In this document: positions 43,866-56,196 of the stretch, piece after piece
Position numbering within the stretch: the stretch's first letter is position 1
How the letters are laid out: every line of letters starts with the position of its first letter
Assembly: GCF_027580225.2 (NCBI RefSeq)
Contig: NC_073351.2
Coordinates: 8,784,501-8,848,500, forward strand
Direction: 5' to 3'
Length of the DNA: 64,000 bases
Origin: Misgurnus anguillicaudatus
Lineage: Eukaryota; Chordata; Actinopteri; Cypriniformes; Cobitidae
The notes under the pieces: generated by a model
Database searches by the model: none
Seen by the model: the letters and a program-made list of their open reading frames with translations, nothing else
What the model was told of the DNA's origin: nothing
Program-made: the position numbers and the translations under genes

Positions 43866-45345
43866 AAAAATACGATCATTCTTTTAGTGAAGAACTTCTA
43901 TTTACTTCAGCATTTTTATTACACTTTACAGCCATGTATATAATATTATATACATTTTATAGGCCTATATTATAAAATATTTTATTGTTTTGTAATATCT
44001 ACAGCTCCCATTCTCTTAGATCTTTTTAAAACATTTAAAATAATTCCTCAAAATTCCGCATAGATTTTGCAAAAGAAATCCGCAGAAATAACAAAAATAA
44101 CTCCTTACACAGATTCCTTACAGCTGTACGACTATTGCAGCAATTAAAGCAGTTCAGTTTTAACTGTCAAAATTATAAAATATCTTTTATTTATTTAAGA
44201 GCCTTTTTTGTTTGTTAAATTAAGGTTTTTGATAATGAACAAGCGGTTAGCGGCCGACAGCTAACGTCATGTTGACGACTTGTTTGATCAAATGAGCCTC
44301 TCAAATCAACAATTCACTTGCCTACAATAACGTCTATATAATATATATTTTTTCAGCATATAACAATGCTAGTTTAAATGTTTATTATCAACACATTATT
44401 TTTTAAAAAGCGGAGGGGGAGCTGCTCTGTTGCTTGCAGTTGCGGCAGGGTGCAGAAAAATAATGAATCAAAACAAAACGAAATAAACATGAAACGAAAT
44501 AAACATGCAGGTTGCCTTACCTTACACATTCGCTATGCATCAATTAAAATTCAAGGCTTGACACCGCATTTTTTACATGACTACCGAAAGAAGTCTTTTA
44601 TAGATTATGCACAGTATTTAAGGTTTTTATTCAGTTCTCCATATTCCCCGATGCGTTGAAGGTCCTGCTGCTGGCGGAGACGCTAAACACCGTTGCAACA
44701 GGTGCATTGTAAATGTGCGTGGTGGACTCGTGCGATAGGCTAAACGTCTTTCTTTTACAATTTATCAATGTCTCAACCTTTCTTTTAATTAAATTATTAT
44801 ATATAAAGATGGAGAAGCCTAAAAAATCCAGAGGCCTGGCAGCATATCAACTGTGATGTTAAAATTGGTCCGAAACCCGACCCAATGGGCGTAAAAAGGT
44901 TGAAATGCAGGGCTCTAATATATATTTCTTTTCAGACTTTCAGATAAATCTATTTTGAGACATATGCCTCATTTTGAGGTTACCATGTTGTTCCTAAGGA
45001 ACTTATTGATACTTTTTTATAATAAAGAGCACAAAAGAAATACCTGTTATGTCCTCCATAGTATAACTTTATTTAGGCCTACACATTTAGAAACAGATAT
45101 TGGGTTCTGCCCAAAGTCAGGCAACATAAAAGTAACGTAAAAGTAACGAGTAACGTAAAAAGTTACTTTCCAAAGGCGGTAACTAAGTAAAGTAATGGAT
45201 TACTTTTTTAAAAGTAACGAGTAACGAGCAAACACTACTTTTTTAAAGTAACTTCCCCAACACTGTTTAAATGCCACCTATGTATGTAGGCAGCTCACTA
45301 GGTTTTGAAACAGAGCCAAAAACCAAGCACGGGAAGGTGTGGCCA

Positions 45346-45680
45346 TTAAAACTCCCATACTATAACAGCCTTTAAAAGTATGAAAATATGCCGTTCTTGA
45401 AGTTCATACAGACTGAGACGGCTAAAGGATGAAATCTGTTTGACCACATCATCATCTTTAGGATTGTTATATTCACGTTTAGATGGCACCGATACTGCAC
45501 TGTCCATCACATCCAATATGAGCTGATGTAGGTTCGGGATCAATAATGCAGGTGATGAGGATAAGGAGCTCTTTATAGCCTTAATATGATTGAATCCATA
45601 CTGCAGCACTTTTCTATACAGAACCAATGCTGGATTTAGCTGTTCTCGCTCGGCAAACTGATTGTTATATTGATTGTGAA
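45346..45680 (-). other. possible coding exon, unrecognised
   Basis: A minus-strand frame is open for about 110 codons from 45680 to 45346, with an ATG at 45627. The product looks protein-like: alternating charged and aliphatic residues (LVLYRKVLQYGFNHIKAIKS, SLYELQERHIFILLKAVIVW) and no low-complexity run. It lies in non-repeat DNA just beyond the hAT element. I do not recognise the family. Chance or an old transposon relic are alternatives. A possible acceptor (CAATACAG) lies upstream near 45700, but a stop follows it in this frame. Confidence 0.3.
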
Positions 45681-45918
45681 TATCTTAATGTCCTATCTGT
45701 ATTGATCTCTTGCCACTAAAAAGGGACATTGATGAGACCTTACAGATGCTTCATGCATCATCACAATCTAGAGAGTTAATGACCGGCACGGGTGAATGTA
45801 GGAATTTTTCAGTTGATAAATACAAATTTATAGTTGGAGAAGATTTGTAATTCTGACTTGGCATATGTGCAGTGTAACAAAATATAAGACCCCAATGACC
45901 GCCTTTTTGTCTAGAACT

Positions 45919-46351
45919 TTAAAGGGATAGTTCACTTCAAAATGAAAATTCTGTCATCATTTTCTCATCCTCATGTTGTTCTAAACCTGTATGAATTTCT
46001 TTTTTCTGACAAACACAAAAGACGATACCTTGAGAAATGATGGTACACACAGCAGATAATGATCCATAGACTTCCATAGTAGGAATAAAAACATGATGGA
46101 ATTTAATGGGTATCGTCAACTGTGTGCTTACCATCATTAATCAAAACATTTTCTTCATCATTTATCACAATACTGCGATTTTTTTCCTACTATGGGAGTC
46201 AATGGCCACTCTCTGCTGTATGTTTACCATCATTTCTCTAAATATCTTCTTTGGAGTTCATCAGAAACAAGAAATTCATACAGGTTTAGAACAACATGAG
46301 AATGAGAAAATGATGACAGAATTTTCATTTTAAAGTGAACTATCCCTTTAA
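45919..46351. mobile_element. TTAA fold-back MITE (AAAGGGATAGTTCAC family)
   Basis: TTAAAGGGATAGTTCACTTC and GAAGTGAACTATCCCTTTAA-like ends (right end AAAGTGAACTATCCCTTTAA) carry TTAA at both edges. The arms pair over most of their length (TGTTCTAAACCTGTATGAAT mirrored by ATTCATACAGGTTTAGAACA). One of the commonest cyprinid MITEs. Opposed 66- and 75-codon frames inside are a result of the palindrome. Confidence 0.9.
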
Positions 46352-46437
46352 CCTTTAGGTTCACAAGATACTAAATACAAAGGATCAAGGGAACAATGTG
46401 GTCCATATAGCAGCTTATTTTGGATTTTTTTTTTTGC

Positions 46438-46500
46438 CTGTTCCTATAGCTCAACTGGTAGAGCATTGCATTAACAGCGCAAAGGGCATGGTTTTGGGCC
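46438..46500 (+). repeat. SINE head fragment
   Basis: TAGCTCAACTGGTAGAGC (A box) followed by GCGCAAAGGGCATGGTTTTG. The B box is degraded and the tail is missing. Confidence 0.6.
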
Positions 46501-46765
46501 CATGGAAACGTGTCAGACTACAGGTTACTTTCTGACCAGAGATGGCATGCTGTCATATGAGACATGGCATGCTGTCTTATGTGTTATGTCATCAAAAAAG
46601 CAGAACTACTATTGAACGATTTCCAAAATTGTGATCCTGTCCCTCGACTACAAAAGAGCTTCTGAGTTTTTATTGGTCAACCTCACAAATGTGACAGAAC
46701 TCATCATGGATAACTGAAACATTTTTAAATGGTAGTCTTTTGGTCTGGACGTGATAAAATAAAAC

Positions 46766-46882
46766 AATAAGCCCCGCGAAGCAGTGGGTTACCAGTGCAT
46801 TTTATAACAGCTAAGGGGGTTTTAACACGCCCTTTAGCTGTTATAACATGCACTGTAACACCACTGCTTCGCCGGGCTTATT
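46766..46882. repeat. 117-bp palindrome
   Basis: AATAAGCCCCGCGAAGCAGT is mirrored by ACTGCTTCGCCGGGCTTATT, and GCATTTTATAACAGCTAA by TTAGCTGTTATAACATGC, leaving a loop of about 20 bp. Probably the core of a fold-back element. Confidence 0.8.
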
Positions 46883-47238
46883 GCGCTTATAAAATGGGTA
46901 CTTCATATGCATAGCAGGGTTTCATAAAATGAAACACAAATAAGTTGAGTGGTTAATATTAGTACAAATATTACTCTTCCGCCAAACAAAGTAGTTCCTC
47001 AGAATCAAACGTGGCTGCAACAGAGTGCAGTTCCCAACTAACACAGACGCAGCAAAGACAGAATGAAAATATGAATTAAGGACTGTGGGGTTTATTTTTA
47101 TAAATCAACATTCATCTAATTTATACAATAACATTTATATCGTGCAACTGTTGAAGTGATGATCAAATATGCTTGAAAGCATGCTTAACTCTTTCCCTGT
47201 CAGGGTTTTTTTTTTTTAAGTTGCCACCCAGTTTTAGT

Positions 47239-48405
47239 TTAACCCCTTTGCTGTCACCCACCCCTTTTAAGTGTGTGGGGGGAATTTGATGTGCACCTTT
47301 AAATTAATATAACTCTGGCATTTTTTGTCTGGAAGCCTAATCTTGGTCTTGTTTTAAAGAAAGGTTTTTCACTGAAGTGTCTGGATATGAAAATATTAAA
47401 CAGAAAAAATGTTATAGCAGTTTAAATTTCTTTTAATAAATAAAAATAATTCCATAACATATTAATTTTATAAATAAAACTATAAAAATGTAAATATTTC
47501 AAAAAAGAAATAATGCAAAAATGAAGCCATACATCTCAAGTTGTTGTGATTCAATTTTCAAGGTAAAATCACAAAAAATGAGGTTTGTGTGACTTTTTTT
47601 GTCGTTTTACCAACAAAGGCCACTAGGTGTCAACGATTTGCTGCATACTCTTGCTGCAAATTCATAAATAACTGTCACTGCATTATTATTACTGCTAAAA
47701 TGTTTTGAAATATGAAAACTACAGTCTTGGAGCTTTCCAATGATATATAGTTTGTCAACATTTTTGAAGATTTATAATATGATATTAGAATTATGAATAT
47801 ATAAAATTAATATGCATTCCTATGGGGGGTGGGGTCATGTAAATAAAAACTGTCACTACATTATTTCTATCATCAGATGACCTTGAAATATGAAAACTAC
47901 ATTCTGAGAGCTTTCCAGTGATATATAGTTTATCAAGATTTTTTAGGTTTAGAGTAGGGGTTTAGTGTTATAAATATGTAAAATCAAATTGGGCCTACAT
48001 GTGGGCCCGTGACATTTTAGAAACTGAGTCTCACTACGTCATAATTCTCCCAAAATGGTGAGGATATATGAAAACTACACTCTCAGAGCTTTCCAATGAT
48101 ATATAGTTTGTCATGATTGGATAAGAATTTACATGGAAAACACTGAAGTAAACGTAGGCGCCCCGCTGGCAAGACAGTGACATTTAGCAGGATATAAATG
48201 CTTTGAGGCGCACTCTCTTCATAAATGAATCAATTACTCTCCCTTCATAATTTATTTTATAAAACACTGCTGAAATATGTATTCTAGAGGCTTAGACCTT
48301 TCCAACAATATATAGTTTGTACTGATAGATTGACATTTACCTCAACAATATTGAAGTAAATACAGGTGTCCCGTATACGGGACGGCGACAGTTAAGGGGT
48401 TTTAA
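47239..48405. mobile_element. TTAACCCCTT..GACAG element, copy 1
   Basis: TTAACCCCTTTGCTGTC is mirrored by GACAGTTAAGGGGTTTTAA, with TTAA at both edges. A motif of about 20 bp (GAGCTTTCCAATGATATATA) recurs four times at irregular spacing near 47730, 47910, 48090 and 48297, so the interior is a set of diverged repeats. A second, shorter copy lies at 52161-52611. Confidence 0.75.
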
Positions 48406-48409
48406 TGCC

Positions 48410-48693
48410 TTAAAGCAACAATATGTAGTTTTTTTACCTTTAAATAAAGTCTCTAAAATTATTTCAGTGATAGAACAACCTTTAACTGGACAAATTGTAC
48501 TGTTGCTGCAACCTGAGGAGCCTCCTAGCTGCTACAAGCACACTCTGAAAGTGGCCGTGGAGGGTAGGAAACACAGCCCCGCCCCTCCCCCTGCCTGCAG
48601 AAGAGTGTTTGATACCAGGCACTGTTGCGCTTTTCAACCACATGGGGGAGCTGTAAGTCATTTTTACATGGAAACTACATAGTGTTGCTTTAA
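48410..48693. mobile_element. TTAA-flanked MITE (TTAAAGCA family)
   Basis: TTAAAGCAACAATATGTAG and ACTACATAGTGTTGCTTTAA are inverted ends with TTAA edges. The GC-rich centre has a 71-codon open frame (48467-48682) with no known motif. Confidence 0.85.
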
Positions 48694-48830
48694 AGAAAAA
48701 ATGATCTTCTTAAAGAAAATGATCTTCTTTAAATAAACATAAAATATCAAATAAAAGAACACACCCTCCGCTTTAAAAAAAAAGTTTCATCCTACCTTCA
48801 TTTGTTCTTTATTACGGCTTATATTTTATC

Positions 48831-49782
48831 ACGGCTTTAAATGCGTTTCAACCAATCAGAATGAAGAACCAGAACTGCCTGCTTTTATAATATTAAATAC
48901 GCTACATCTGTTGTCCTCCACTATGACACACTGATTCGAGATACAGCAATCGATCGTGATTTTCATTTCGTTTGAGTACATTTTCGTTTATGAATCCCCA
49001 AGACCCCCCTTCATCTTGTGAATCATGCCAAAATTGGGGTTTAAACCCAGCATTAGAAAGGAACATAATTTTCACTACTACTACTCTCCACTGGTAGGCA
49101 GCTTCCGAGGTTTTGTAACACATCCTATTTCTCAGCATTATGCTTAGCTGATTCAATGCTGATTTTCAATAGGTGAAAATTAGAAAGGGAAAAGCCAATT
49201 TAGCACTACTGTCATGAAATTAAACACTATCTTGTTGGTGTATAACTATAATGATTAAGACATGATGCAAGAGGTGAGGAGGAGGTTAGATTTTCCACAT
49301 TTAGACATACAATACCAAATAACACCTTAAGCTTTCTCACAGTGTGGAGGTGTGTGACTTCACCATCTAGAGCTGCTGATGACCCGGCACCACTGATGAC
49401 CGTTATTCAGCTTGTGCTTCTTATTAAACCAGCATTCGATCCTTCGACTACACTTTTGTTGGAATTGGATCAAATAGTTTTCACACAACAGCAACTTTTT
49501 CCCTAAGGCTGATGTGAGTCACTTGTTTGATGTTAAAATGATTTTTCCTATGGCAGTTTAATGTGTGCAGACGACTACAGTAGACTATATGTAAACTGCT
49601 GTTAGGTTGGCTTCATATAGTGTAAAAAGTGTGGCACAACCAAACACTGTTAGCTATTAAAAACGCAAATGACCATTAAAGATATCTTATATATTTATTT
49701 AAGTTTTATCCTATTAAGATTATCCTATTTTCAGGAAAATCTAGTTAGTACCATGAAAACTTCATACAACTGTGAGACTTCC
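48831..49782. other. no gene recognised
   Basis: Unique AT-rich sequence with short frames only. Confidence 0.4.
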
Positions 49783-49784
49783 TA

Positions 49785-49993
49785 CACTCTCAGAAATAAA
49801 GGTACAAAAGTTGTCACTGGGGCAGTACCCTTTCAAAAAGGTACACCTTTGTACCCAAAGAGTACATATTAGTACTTTGAACTGCCAAAATGTACCTTTA
49901 AAGGTACATATTTGTACCTAAATGGTACATATTAGGACCTTTTTTAAAGGGTACTGCCCCAGTGACAGCTTCGTACCTTTATTTTTGACAGTG
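49785..49993. mobile_element. TA-flanked fold-back MITE (CACTCTCAGAAATA), copy 1
   Basis: CACTCTCAGAAATAAAGGTA is mirrored by TACCTTTATTTTTGACAGTG, and the arms pair through CACTGGGGCAGTACCCTTT. TA flanks both sides (49783-49784, 49994-49995). Confidence 0.88.
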
Positions 49994-49995
49994 TA

Positions 49996-50552
49996 CCCAT
50001 GTAGTTTGTGTTGTTGTTGTAAAACTAAGGAAAATAGTCTCTTTGTTCTGGCTTTCCGAGAGGTGTATTGGTTAGTCAGAGCAGTTTGTCGAATGGGTGA
50101 ACACAATCTCACCCAGCTGTGGCACAGACCATTTTAAATTAAACTAACCTCTGGTCTTGCTCTTCTGGCTTTAACTATTGGGTACTCACAGGGTTTGTCA
50201 CCTCTATTTGGCCCAATCAGAAGGAAAGAAATTGCATCTAGGAAACACAGAACATTATGGACCACACCTGCCCCGTTAAAGCCTCATTCAGAAGCCTTTA
50301 TTTAAGCCATTGCAGTTAAATGTAGCTTGAAATTGCCATGTAGTTTCTCAATGGGAACAAGCGTTTGTCTACTGACAACTGTATAAAGAGCAATCCCAAC
50401 ACATTTGGCTGTTTTGACCCAAAATTTAATATAAACTTTAAATTCCTGGAAAGAGTTTTACTTTTGCTGTGAATTAATAGTGAATAAAAAATCGGACAAT
50501 TTCAACCAACATAAAAAATAAAAACTAGGAATATTTAAATGAAAAATTTGGT
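49996..50552. other. no gene recognised
   Basis: Moderately complex unique sequence without coding motifs. Confidence 0.35.
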
Positions 50553-51054
50553 TTAACTCATTTGCCGCCAGACTTTTTTTGAAAAGTTGCCCGCCAGCAT
50601 TTTTTGTGATTTTCACAAAACTTTCCAACAAACTTCCAGGAAAGTTTTCTTCTAAAATATATATACATAAAAAAAAAAAATGAAAGAACAGACCCTCTGC
50701 TTTCAAAAAAACAAACAAAACAGGAAAACCATTTCATCATATCTATTTTTTTCTCTGCTTATAAACTCTTAAATATGGATATTCTTCTTCAAAAACATTT
50801 TTTTTTGCAAAAAAGCAGAAATAATTGCATTTTTGTAAAGGAATTTTGTTAGAGATCAGATTCAGAATGAATATCAAAACATAAATGTAAAATAAATAAA
50901 TAATTTTTTGCTTCAGTTTTTTTTTATAAATTAGGGAATCTAGTGGATACTCACTGTATTATAGATAACCCTAAAACCTCATCATTAACACATTTTTGCA
51001 AATGTTTTCTCTTAAATGATGAGATAGCTGGTCAATAGCGGGGAAAGAGTTGTA
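50553..51054. mobile_element. TTAACTCTTTC-family TTAA element, copy 4
   Basis: It begins TTAACTCATTTGCCGCCAGA and ends near AGCGGGGAAAGAGTTG, with the right TTAA mutated. GATGAGATAGCTGGTCAAT near the right end corresponds to the decayed palindrome. It is the reference for the unbroken order of blocks in this family. Confidence 0.75.
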
Positions 51055-51497
51055 ATATGTTTTTTAGCGGCATCTAGTTGCGGTAACTGCGTACAGAACA
51101 GACATGTCATCATCTGAGACAACGCAGGGACGAAACATGCTCTGTAGAACAGTTTGTCCGTTTGGGGCTCCTAAAGAAACATGATGGCAACTTCCATGTA
51201 AGGTGTATGAAAGTAAAAACGGCCCCGTGAGGAGGATCACAGTTAATTTTCAGGGAGACAATAAATCTTTATTTTCACCAGATTTATAAAAGACTGATTA
51301 CCAATTTCTTTCATGGGAATGAATTTCCCTAACAAAATTTTACGATCATTTGAAACATTCATATAAACACACAAGTCATTTAAACCTGTATAGTTTTTGG
51401 TTCTTCCACATAATTGTCAAATGGGCATCATTTTAACACATTTAATCTTAATAAATGTCACATACAATGTTAGTAACATTTTTGTGACTGCTGTGGT

Positions 51498-51783
51498 TTA
51501 AAGGAACAGTATGTAGGATTGTGGCCAAAACTGGTATTGCAATCACAAAACTTGTGGCTAAAACTGGTACTGCAATCACACAACTGGTGGCCAATACACA
51601 AAATGACAACATAAACATCAGTTGAGGGCTGCAACTCCACTTTTTAAATGTCAATATCTTGGCCGGACCACTGTTGTCAGTGATATAAGTATTTGGAATG
51701 AAAATGATTTCTTAATGTCTAGTGACATATCAGGGCCATTTTATGATTAATTTATATAAATGTCTTACATACTGTTCCTTTAA
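51498..51783. mobile_element. TTAA-flanked MITE (TTAAAGGAACAGTATGTA)
   Basis: TTAAAGGAACAGTATGTAGG is mirrored by TTACATACTGTTCCTTTAA, with TTAA at both edges. A unit of about 34 bp (GTGGCCAAAACTGGTATTGC and following) is repeated two and a half times inside. Confidence 0.85.
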
Positions 51784-52160
51784 GCCCTACAGTACTGCTT
51801 CAAATTTTAATAAAGGTTTTTTGCAACCTTCACAAATGCGTCATGCTGACATAAGTCAAATATAAATATAATATAATATCAGAGAGTTAAATATAAACTT
51901 CAGCTACTCTTAATTTTGGGTTTTTACAGAGATACACTGACTAAACACACATACGAAAAAAAAAATGGACACTGTTTGCACATGATTAAATTATTTTTTT
52001 TTAAATTAAATTAAGATTAATTAACATTAGTTTCATTTTAAGAAAACTTGATTCAATCATGTTGAACAGGTGTAGATAATTGAATTACGTAGATTCTTAT
52101 TTTTTTGCCTAAATAAATAAATAAATAAATTAAAAAAATAATTTTAAGAAAACTTAATTT
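51784..52160. other. very AT-rich, low complexity
   Basis: Includes an (AAAT)n run near 52106-52132. No gene. Confidence 0.5.
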
Positions 52161-52611
52161 AACCTGGCACGGGGGGGGGGGGGGGGGGTGAAAAGGTGAT
52201 GTACACCTTCAAAATTAATATAACTCTGGCATTTTTTTGGTCTAGAAGCCTAATTGTTGTCTTGTTTTTAAGAAGACACTTTAATGGTAGTGTCTGGAAG
52301 TTAAACTATTAAATAAAAAACATTGTTCTAGCAGTTTAAATGGATTGTAACAAATAAAAATAATGCAATAGAGTACATATTTTATACATAAAATTAGGTT
52401 TTGTTGGATTGCTGTGAGGTTTGCTGCATACTCTTGCCACCAATTAATAGATTACAGTCACTGCATTGTTACTACTGCTAAAAGGTTTTGAAATATGAAA
52501 ACTACATTCGACCTTTCCAATGACATACAGTTTGTCTCGATAGATTAACATTTACATGCAACACATTGTAATAAGCTCAGGTGTCCCGCTCACAGGACAG
52601 TGCCAGTTATC
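52161..52611. mobile_element. TTAACCCCTT..GACAG family, copy 2 (deleted)
   Basis: Blocks such as AATATAACTCTGGCATTTTT, GAAGCCTAAT and TTTCCAATGA.ATA match 47300-48310 in order, with a large internal deletion. It ends CAGGACAGTGCCAGTT. A G18 tract replaces the left subterminal region. Confidence 0.6.
52171..52188 (+). repeat. uninterrupted G18 tract
   Basis: Eighteen consecutive G residues. Could form G-quadruplexes, or be length-inaccurate in the assembly. Confidence 0.85.
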
Positions 52612-53293
52612 ATGTGCAACCGGTGTTTTTTTTTCCAGTGAAGCGAAATGCACGTTTGGTGAACTTCTTTGTAACTTACATCTATAAATGTTGGCACTGG
52701 GATGGAAAATTTGAAACTTATTTTATAAAAGCAAGAAAATGTGATTTATTGTGTCATGAGGAGAATCCAAGTACTTCAATTTAGAAACCAACTCCTGTTA
52801 CTTCTACCCCAATCCATCATTTTAAAGCTTGCCATCTTAAATTCGCATAAGAAACACATCCCTTGTTCTCGGTTCTGAAAGCTATATCTAATGATGCCAT
52901 CATCTATTATTAAGGGCTAAGGTGTCGGTTTCAACCAATTTTGTACAGACGTCCACAGATTATTACTTTACCATGGGACTTTCAGATGAACCATTATTTC
53001 TCCAGTAAGGCCGCTGGAGAGGTGTGTGGGTCCGTACGGACAGGATGTCAATAGGAAGCCATTAGCACTTGGAGGGAAGCTAGTGAAGGAGAACATTATT
53101 GTGATGGCATTTCACATGTAATCTCTTCCTATCACTTTCTGATGATTTGTACACAGCCTTCTACTCACAAAGGTCGCTAACTCTACAGGGTGTTGCAAAA
53201 AGCTTTTTCTTTGTGAGAAAGTTTCAGCAATTACAGTTCGGAGTATTCTTTGGAAATTTGTAAAGATTTGGATCCTCTTTAAAGGTGGAGTTA
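52612..53293. other. no gene recognised
   Basis: Unique-looking; 52900-53100 is more complex and could be non-coding conserved sequence. Confidence 0.3.
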
Positions 53294-53451
53294 CGTTGTC
53301 AGAAATATAAAAGCTGTAACTGGAACGATACCCTTTAAAAATTATGTATCATTTAAGTATGGATATGTACCAATACAAACTCCCTTGAGGTACAAATGAG
53401 TACTGGGGTACAGCCCCAGTTACAGCTTTTGTACATCTATTTCTGAGAGTT
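53294..53451. mobile_element. TA-flanked fold-back MITE, copy 2 (diverged)
   Basis: GTCAGAAATATAAAAGCTGT is mirrored by ACAGCTTTTGTACATCTATT and TCTGAGAG, and GTAACTGG by CCAGTTAC. Same family as 49785-49993 with decayed ends. Confidence 0.7.
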
Positions 53452-53485
53452 TACGAAAAAGCTTCCATTTTAAATTGTATTATTA

Positions 53486-53812
53486 CGGCGCATTCACACG
53501 GGGCGTCAGCGTTAACGCTTCCCATTCACTTTTAATGGGTGACGTCATGCGTTGCCGATCTGAATTGTGGATTTGTCGGCGCTGCGTCATTGCCATTGCT
53601 AGCGGCAGAAGTTGAACATTTCTCAACTTTTCAAGCGGCAACGTGTGCGTCAGCCAATCAGATCGCCTTATGCAAATTACCTAGACAGAACCAGCCAATT
53701 ACGTTTATGGAAGAACGGAGCATGTGTAGCAGCCACTGTGATTGGCTGTTGGCCACGCTTCAGACAAGCCTTCCGTTAAGCATTAACGCTTACGCCCCGT
53801 GTGAATGTGCCG
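53486..53812. mobile_element. Harbinger-like MITE with TTA target duplication
   Basis: CGGCGCATTCACACGGGGCG is mirrored by CGCCCCGTGTGAATGTGCCG (one mismatch). TTA flanks both sides (53483-53485, 53813-53815), the 3-bp target typical of PIF/Harbinger. The inverted repeat continues with GTTAACGCTT and AAGCATTAACG. The 95-codon open frame inside has no motif. Confidence 0.82.
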
Positions 53813-53815
53813 TTA

Positions 53816-54785
53816 ATATATTTTAGAGTATATTATATAATAAAAAAACATTATTATGTATTAATTTACATTTGAATGACTTTAATGAGATTTCACTTCT
53901 GTAACAATTTAAATAAGTTTATTTCCTCATTGATTATAGTAAAATGGATCAGTTTGTGATTTTATTTACTGTATCCATTTAATGTAATTCAATTATACTC
54001 AGTGTTATGTTGGTTACACATATACTGGGTCTATGTCAAAAGCAACATCAAAGCAAAGATTTGAAACAGACAATATAACCCATCTAAACACAAGAGATTA
54101 TGATGACAGAATGCAAATGACATTTTATGCATGTTTTCCTTTTCAAACTGACAGGGAAGAAAGCTGACTTAGAAACAGGCAATAATTCATCAAGCCCAGG
54201 GGACTGGCATCACATTGGCCTTGCATCAAAAACACTGGGGTAATCCATAAGAATACAATTTATAGAGATACAACATACACATAAAAGGCTGTTGGGACCG
54301 CAGAGGAGATGAAGGGAAATGATATGCCCAAAAAAATCACATTTTACACAGCCCGTGTTGTCAGGACTATCGCTTAATAATACAACCTAGCTATAGGGAG
54401 TTTAGGGATATTTGCAATCCGCCCTGAGCAGACATTTGCAGAATTGGTAAAACGGTTTTGGTGGGCGATACACGCTAGTGTTCTTGTATCTTATATCGTA
54501 TGTATATGCGTACAAATAATGTAAGAAATACACAGGAGAAAAGATGGCAAAGAGGTTTTGGAGCATTCAAATATGGCTATCAGAGTATAGCTGAAGGCTG
54601 ATGTTTGATTCAAGAGGGTATTTTTCAGACATTCAAGGCCTGCATATTGCAGAAGAGATGTGAATTACGGCACTTTTGAAAGAACATTTCACATGACTCA
54701 ATACGTACTGTATGTGAACTGAAACATTTTTCATTTGATTCAAACAATCTTTGTTTTAATTGCGATTGGAAAAAGCTGAATATGG
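53816..54785. other. unique island, no gene recognised
   Basis: 54040-54720 is more complex than its surroundings and without repeat hallmarks. Possible conserved non-coding DNA. Confidence 0.3.
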
Positions 54786-54799
54786 TAACGATGACAGTC

Positions 54800-54925
54800 A
54801 CTCATTTTACCATAGGCAATGCCCAATTAATGTCACCTACACAAAGGTCATGAGTTTCAATCCAGGGAACAGATAGCTAAGTCACTTTGGATAAAAGCCC
54901 CTGCCTGATGCATAAATGTTAATAG
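54800..54925 (+). repeat. SINE, head degraded
   Basis: A B-box region (CATGAGTTTCAATCCAGGG) precedes the SINE tail GTCACTTTGGATAAAAGCCC and GATGCATAAATGTT. The A box is not recognisable. Confidence 0.6.
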
Positions 54926-56196
54926 TATTTTATTATAATATATATAGTATTTTTATAAAATGGCAGCAATAGCAATAAGTGTATACTTCCCAAACAGTGC
55001 AAGCAACACAGCGATGATATATAAATGTGTTGTCACAGTCATACCTTTAAATCAGCAGTTTACGGCTTAAATGATGACTAATCCGTTCAGAATTCATAGT
55101 CTGCTGCGTTCATTGTAAAAATTATCGTAATTCCAAGATGCTCTCTTTCAAGTTTCTCGTAATCACAGGTTTGACAAAGTGTGGTGTTTGTCTGAAAATA
55201 TTCTCCAATCAGAATGTAAAGCCTGTTTTACTGATTGCCTAACAAACAGCTTGTGGTCTCGAGTGTTCACGGACTCGGTAACAGCTGTGTGGCGGCCCAC
55301 GCAATCAACCAATCAGATCCGCCGCACAGCTGCATGTTAAGGATCAATGGGAAAAGCTGGGCATACACTGTGCAATGTCGTGGATAAATGCCAACTCACA
55401 CTGTACACTGTAGTTACTTCCCACTACAGGTTTGTGTATGCAAAAGCAGAAACCCAGGGCAGAGTATCAGAAGCTGGTGTCTTTGTCCATTCGTCCCCGC
55501 TGATGATATCCTGCCCAACATTGATGTAGTGATGCCGTACATGTTTCTGATCAGAAAAGAATTTATCCTTTTCGAGATCTGAACACAAGTCAAAGGATTT
55601 TAATTATCGTCCTTCCAGGGCATGGCGTGTTTTTGAAAATGCTTTTGGAATTTAAAAAAATTCCCTTTAGAGTTTTTCCAACAACTACTTGCCTGAACCC
55701 AGATAAAGTTGTGATCATTGTGTTTTCCTGTCTGTGTCTCCTGATGCCTATGTGCCACCTTGCCTATGTGGATTATGAAAATATTAACCATTAAATTATT
55801 AAAGGAGCATGTGGAAGAGATGGAGCACTACAGTCTGCATCAATGGGAAGAGCAAGAAACCACTCAGGGTAGCCAAGAAGCAACAAGGCGTGGTTAGTCA
55901 ATACTTGTTTCACTTAAAGGAAGGGTTGTATGGGAAGAAGATATGGTGTAGTATGTCTATTGGTCATTGAATTTTAGTAAAAAAAACTTTTCTCCTGCAT
56001 TACTTTTTCCCTAAATAAACACATCTATTACATAACAAATATAAAGCATCTTTCAAATTCATACTATTCGAAAAACAGTAGTTGAAAAGTACCCAGATGA
56101 TACAACTTCCGACAAGATTGAGAAGTGTTCATTTGATGGACACTTGCTATTCCATGATCCCCGGGAGAGGAGTTATTCAACGAAGAAGATAATGTA
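54926..56196. other. no gene recognised
   Basis: Short frames only. Around 55255-55330 the sequence is GC-richer. Nothing assigned. Confidence 0.35.

Larger units (their letters stand above)
43120..45265. mobile_element. 2.1-kb hAT element with perfect 8-bp TSD
   Basis: It starts CAGTGTTGTGC and ends CCCCAACACTG. TTTAAATG flanks both sides exactly (43112-43119 and 45266-45273). Subterminal repeats of AGTAACG/CGTTACT type are abundant at both ends, as in the CAGTGTTGGG hAT family. A short frame at about 43348 (MASKKQLTLTFEGWRHLNF) might be a transposase N-terminus, but nothing follows. The interior holds two long palindromes. Confidence 0.92.
47185..48830. mobile_element. TTAACTCTTTC-family remnant hosting two TTAA insertions
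   Basis: TTAACTCTTTCCCTGTCAGG and AAGTTGCCACCCAGTTTTAG at the left, and TCAAATAAAAGAACACACCC with TTTCATCCTACCTTCATTTG at 48745-48805, match consecutive parts of other family copies. Between them sit two other TTAA elements (47239-48405 and 48410-48693). The right terminus is lost. Confidence 0.6.

Noticed and set aside
53539..53826. 95-codon frame as a gene
   Set aside because: Contained in a Harbinger-like MITE with TTA duplications.
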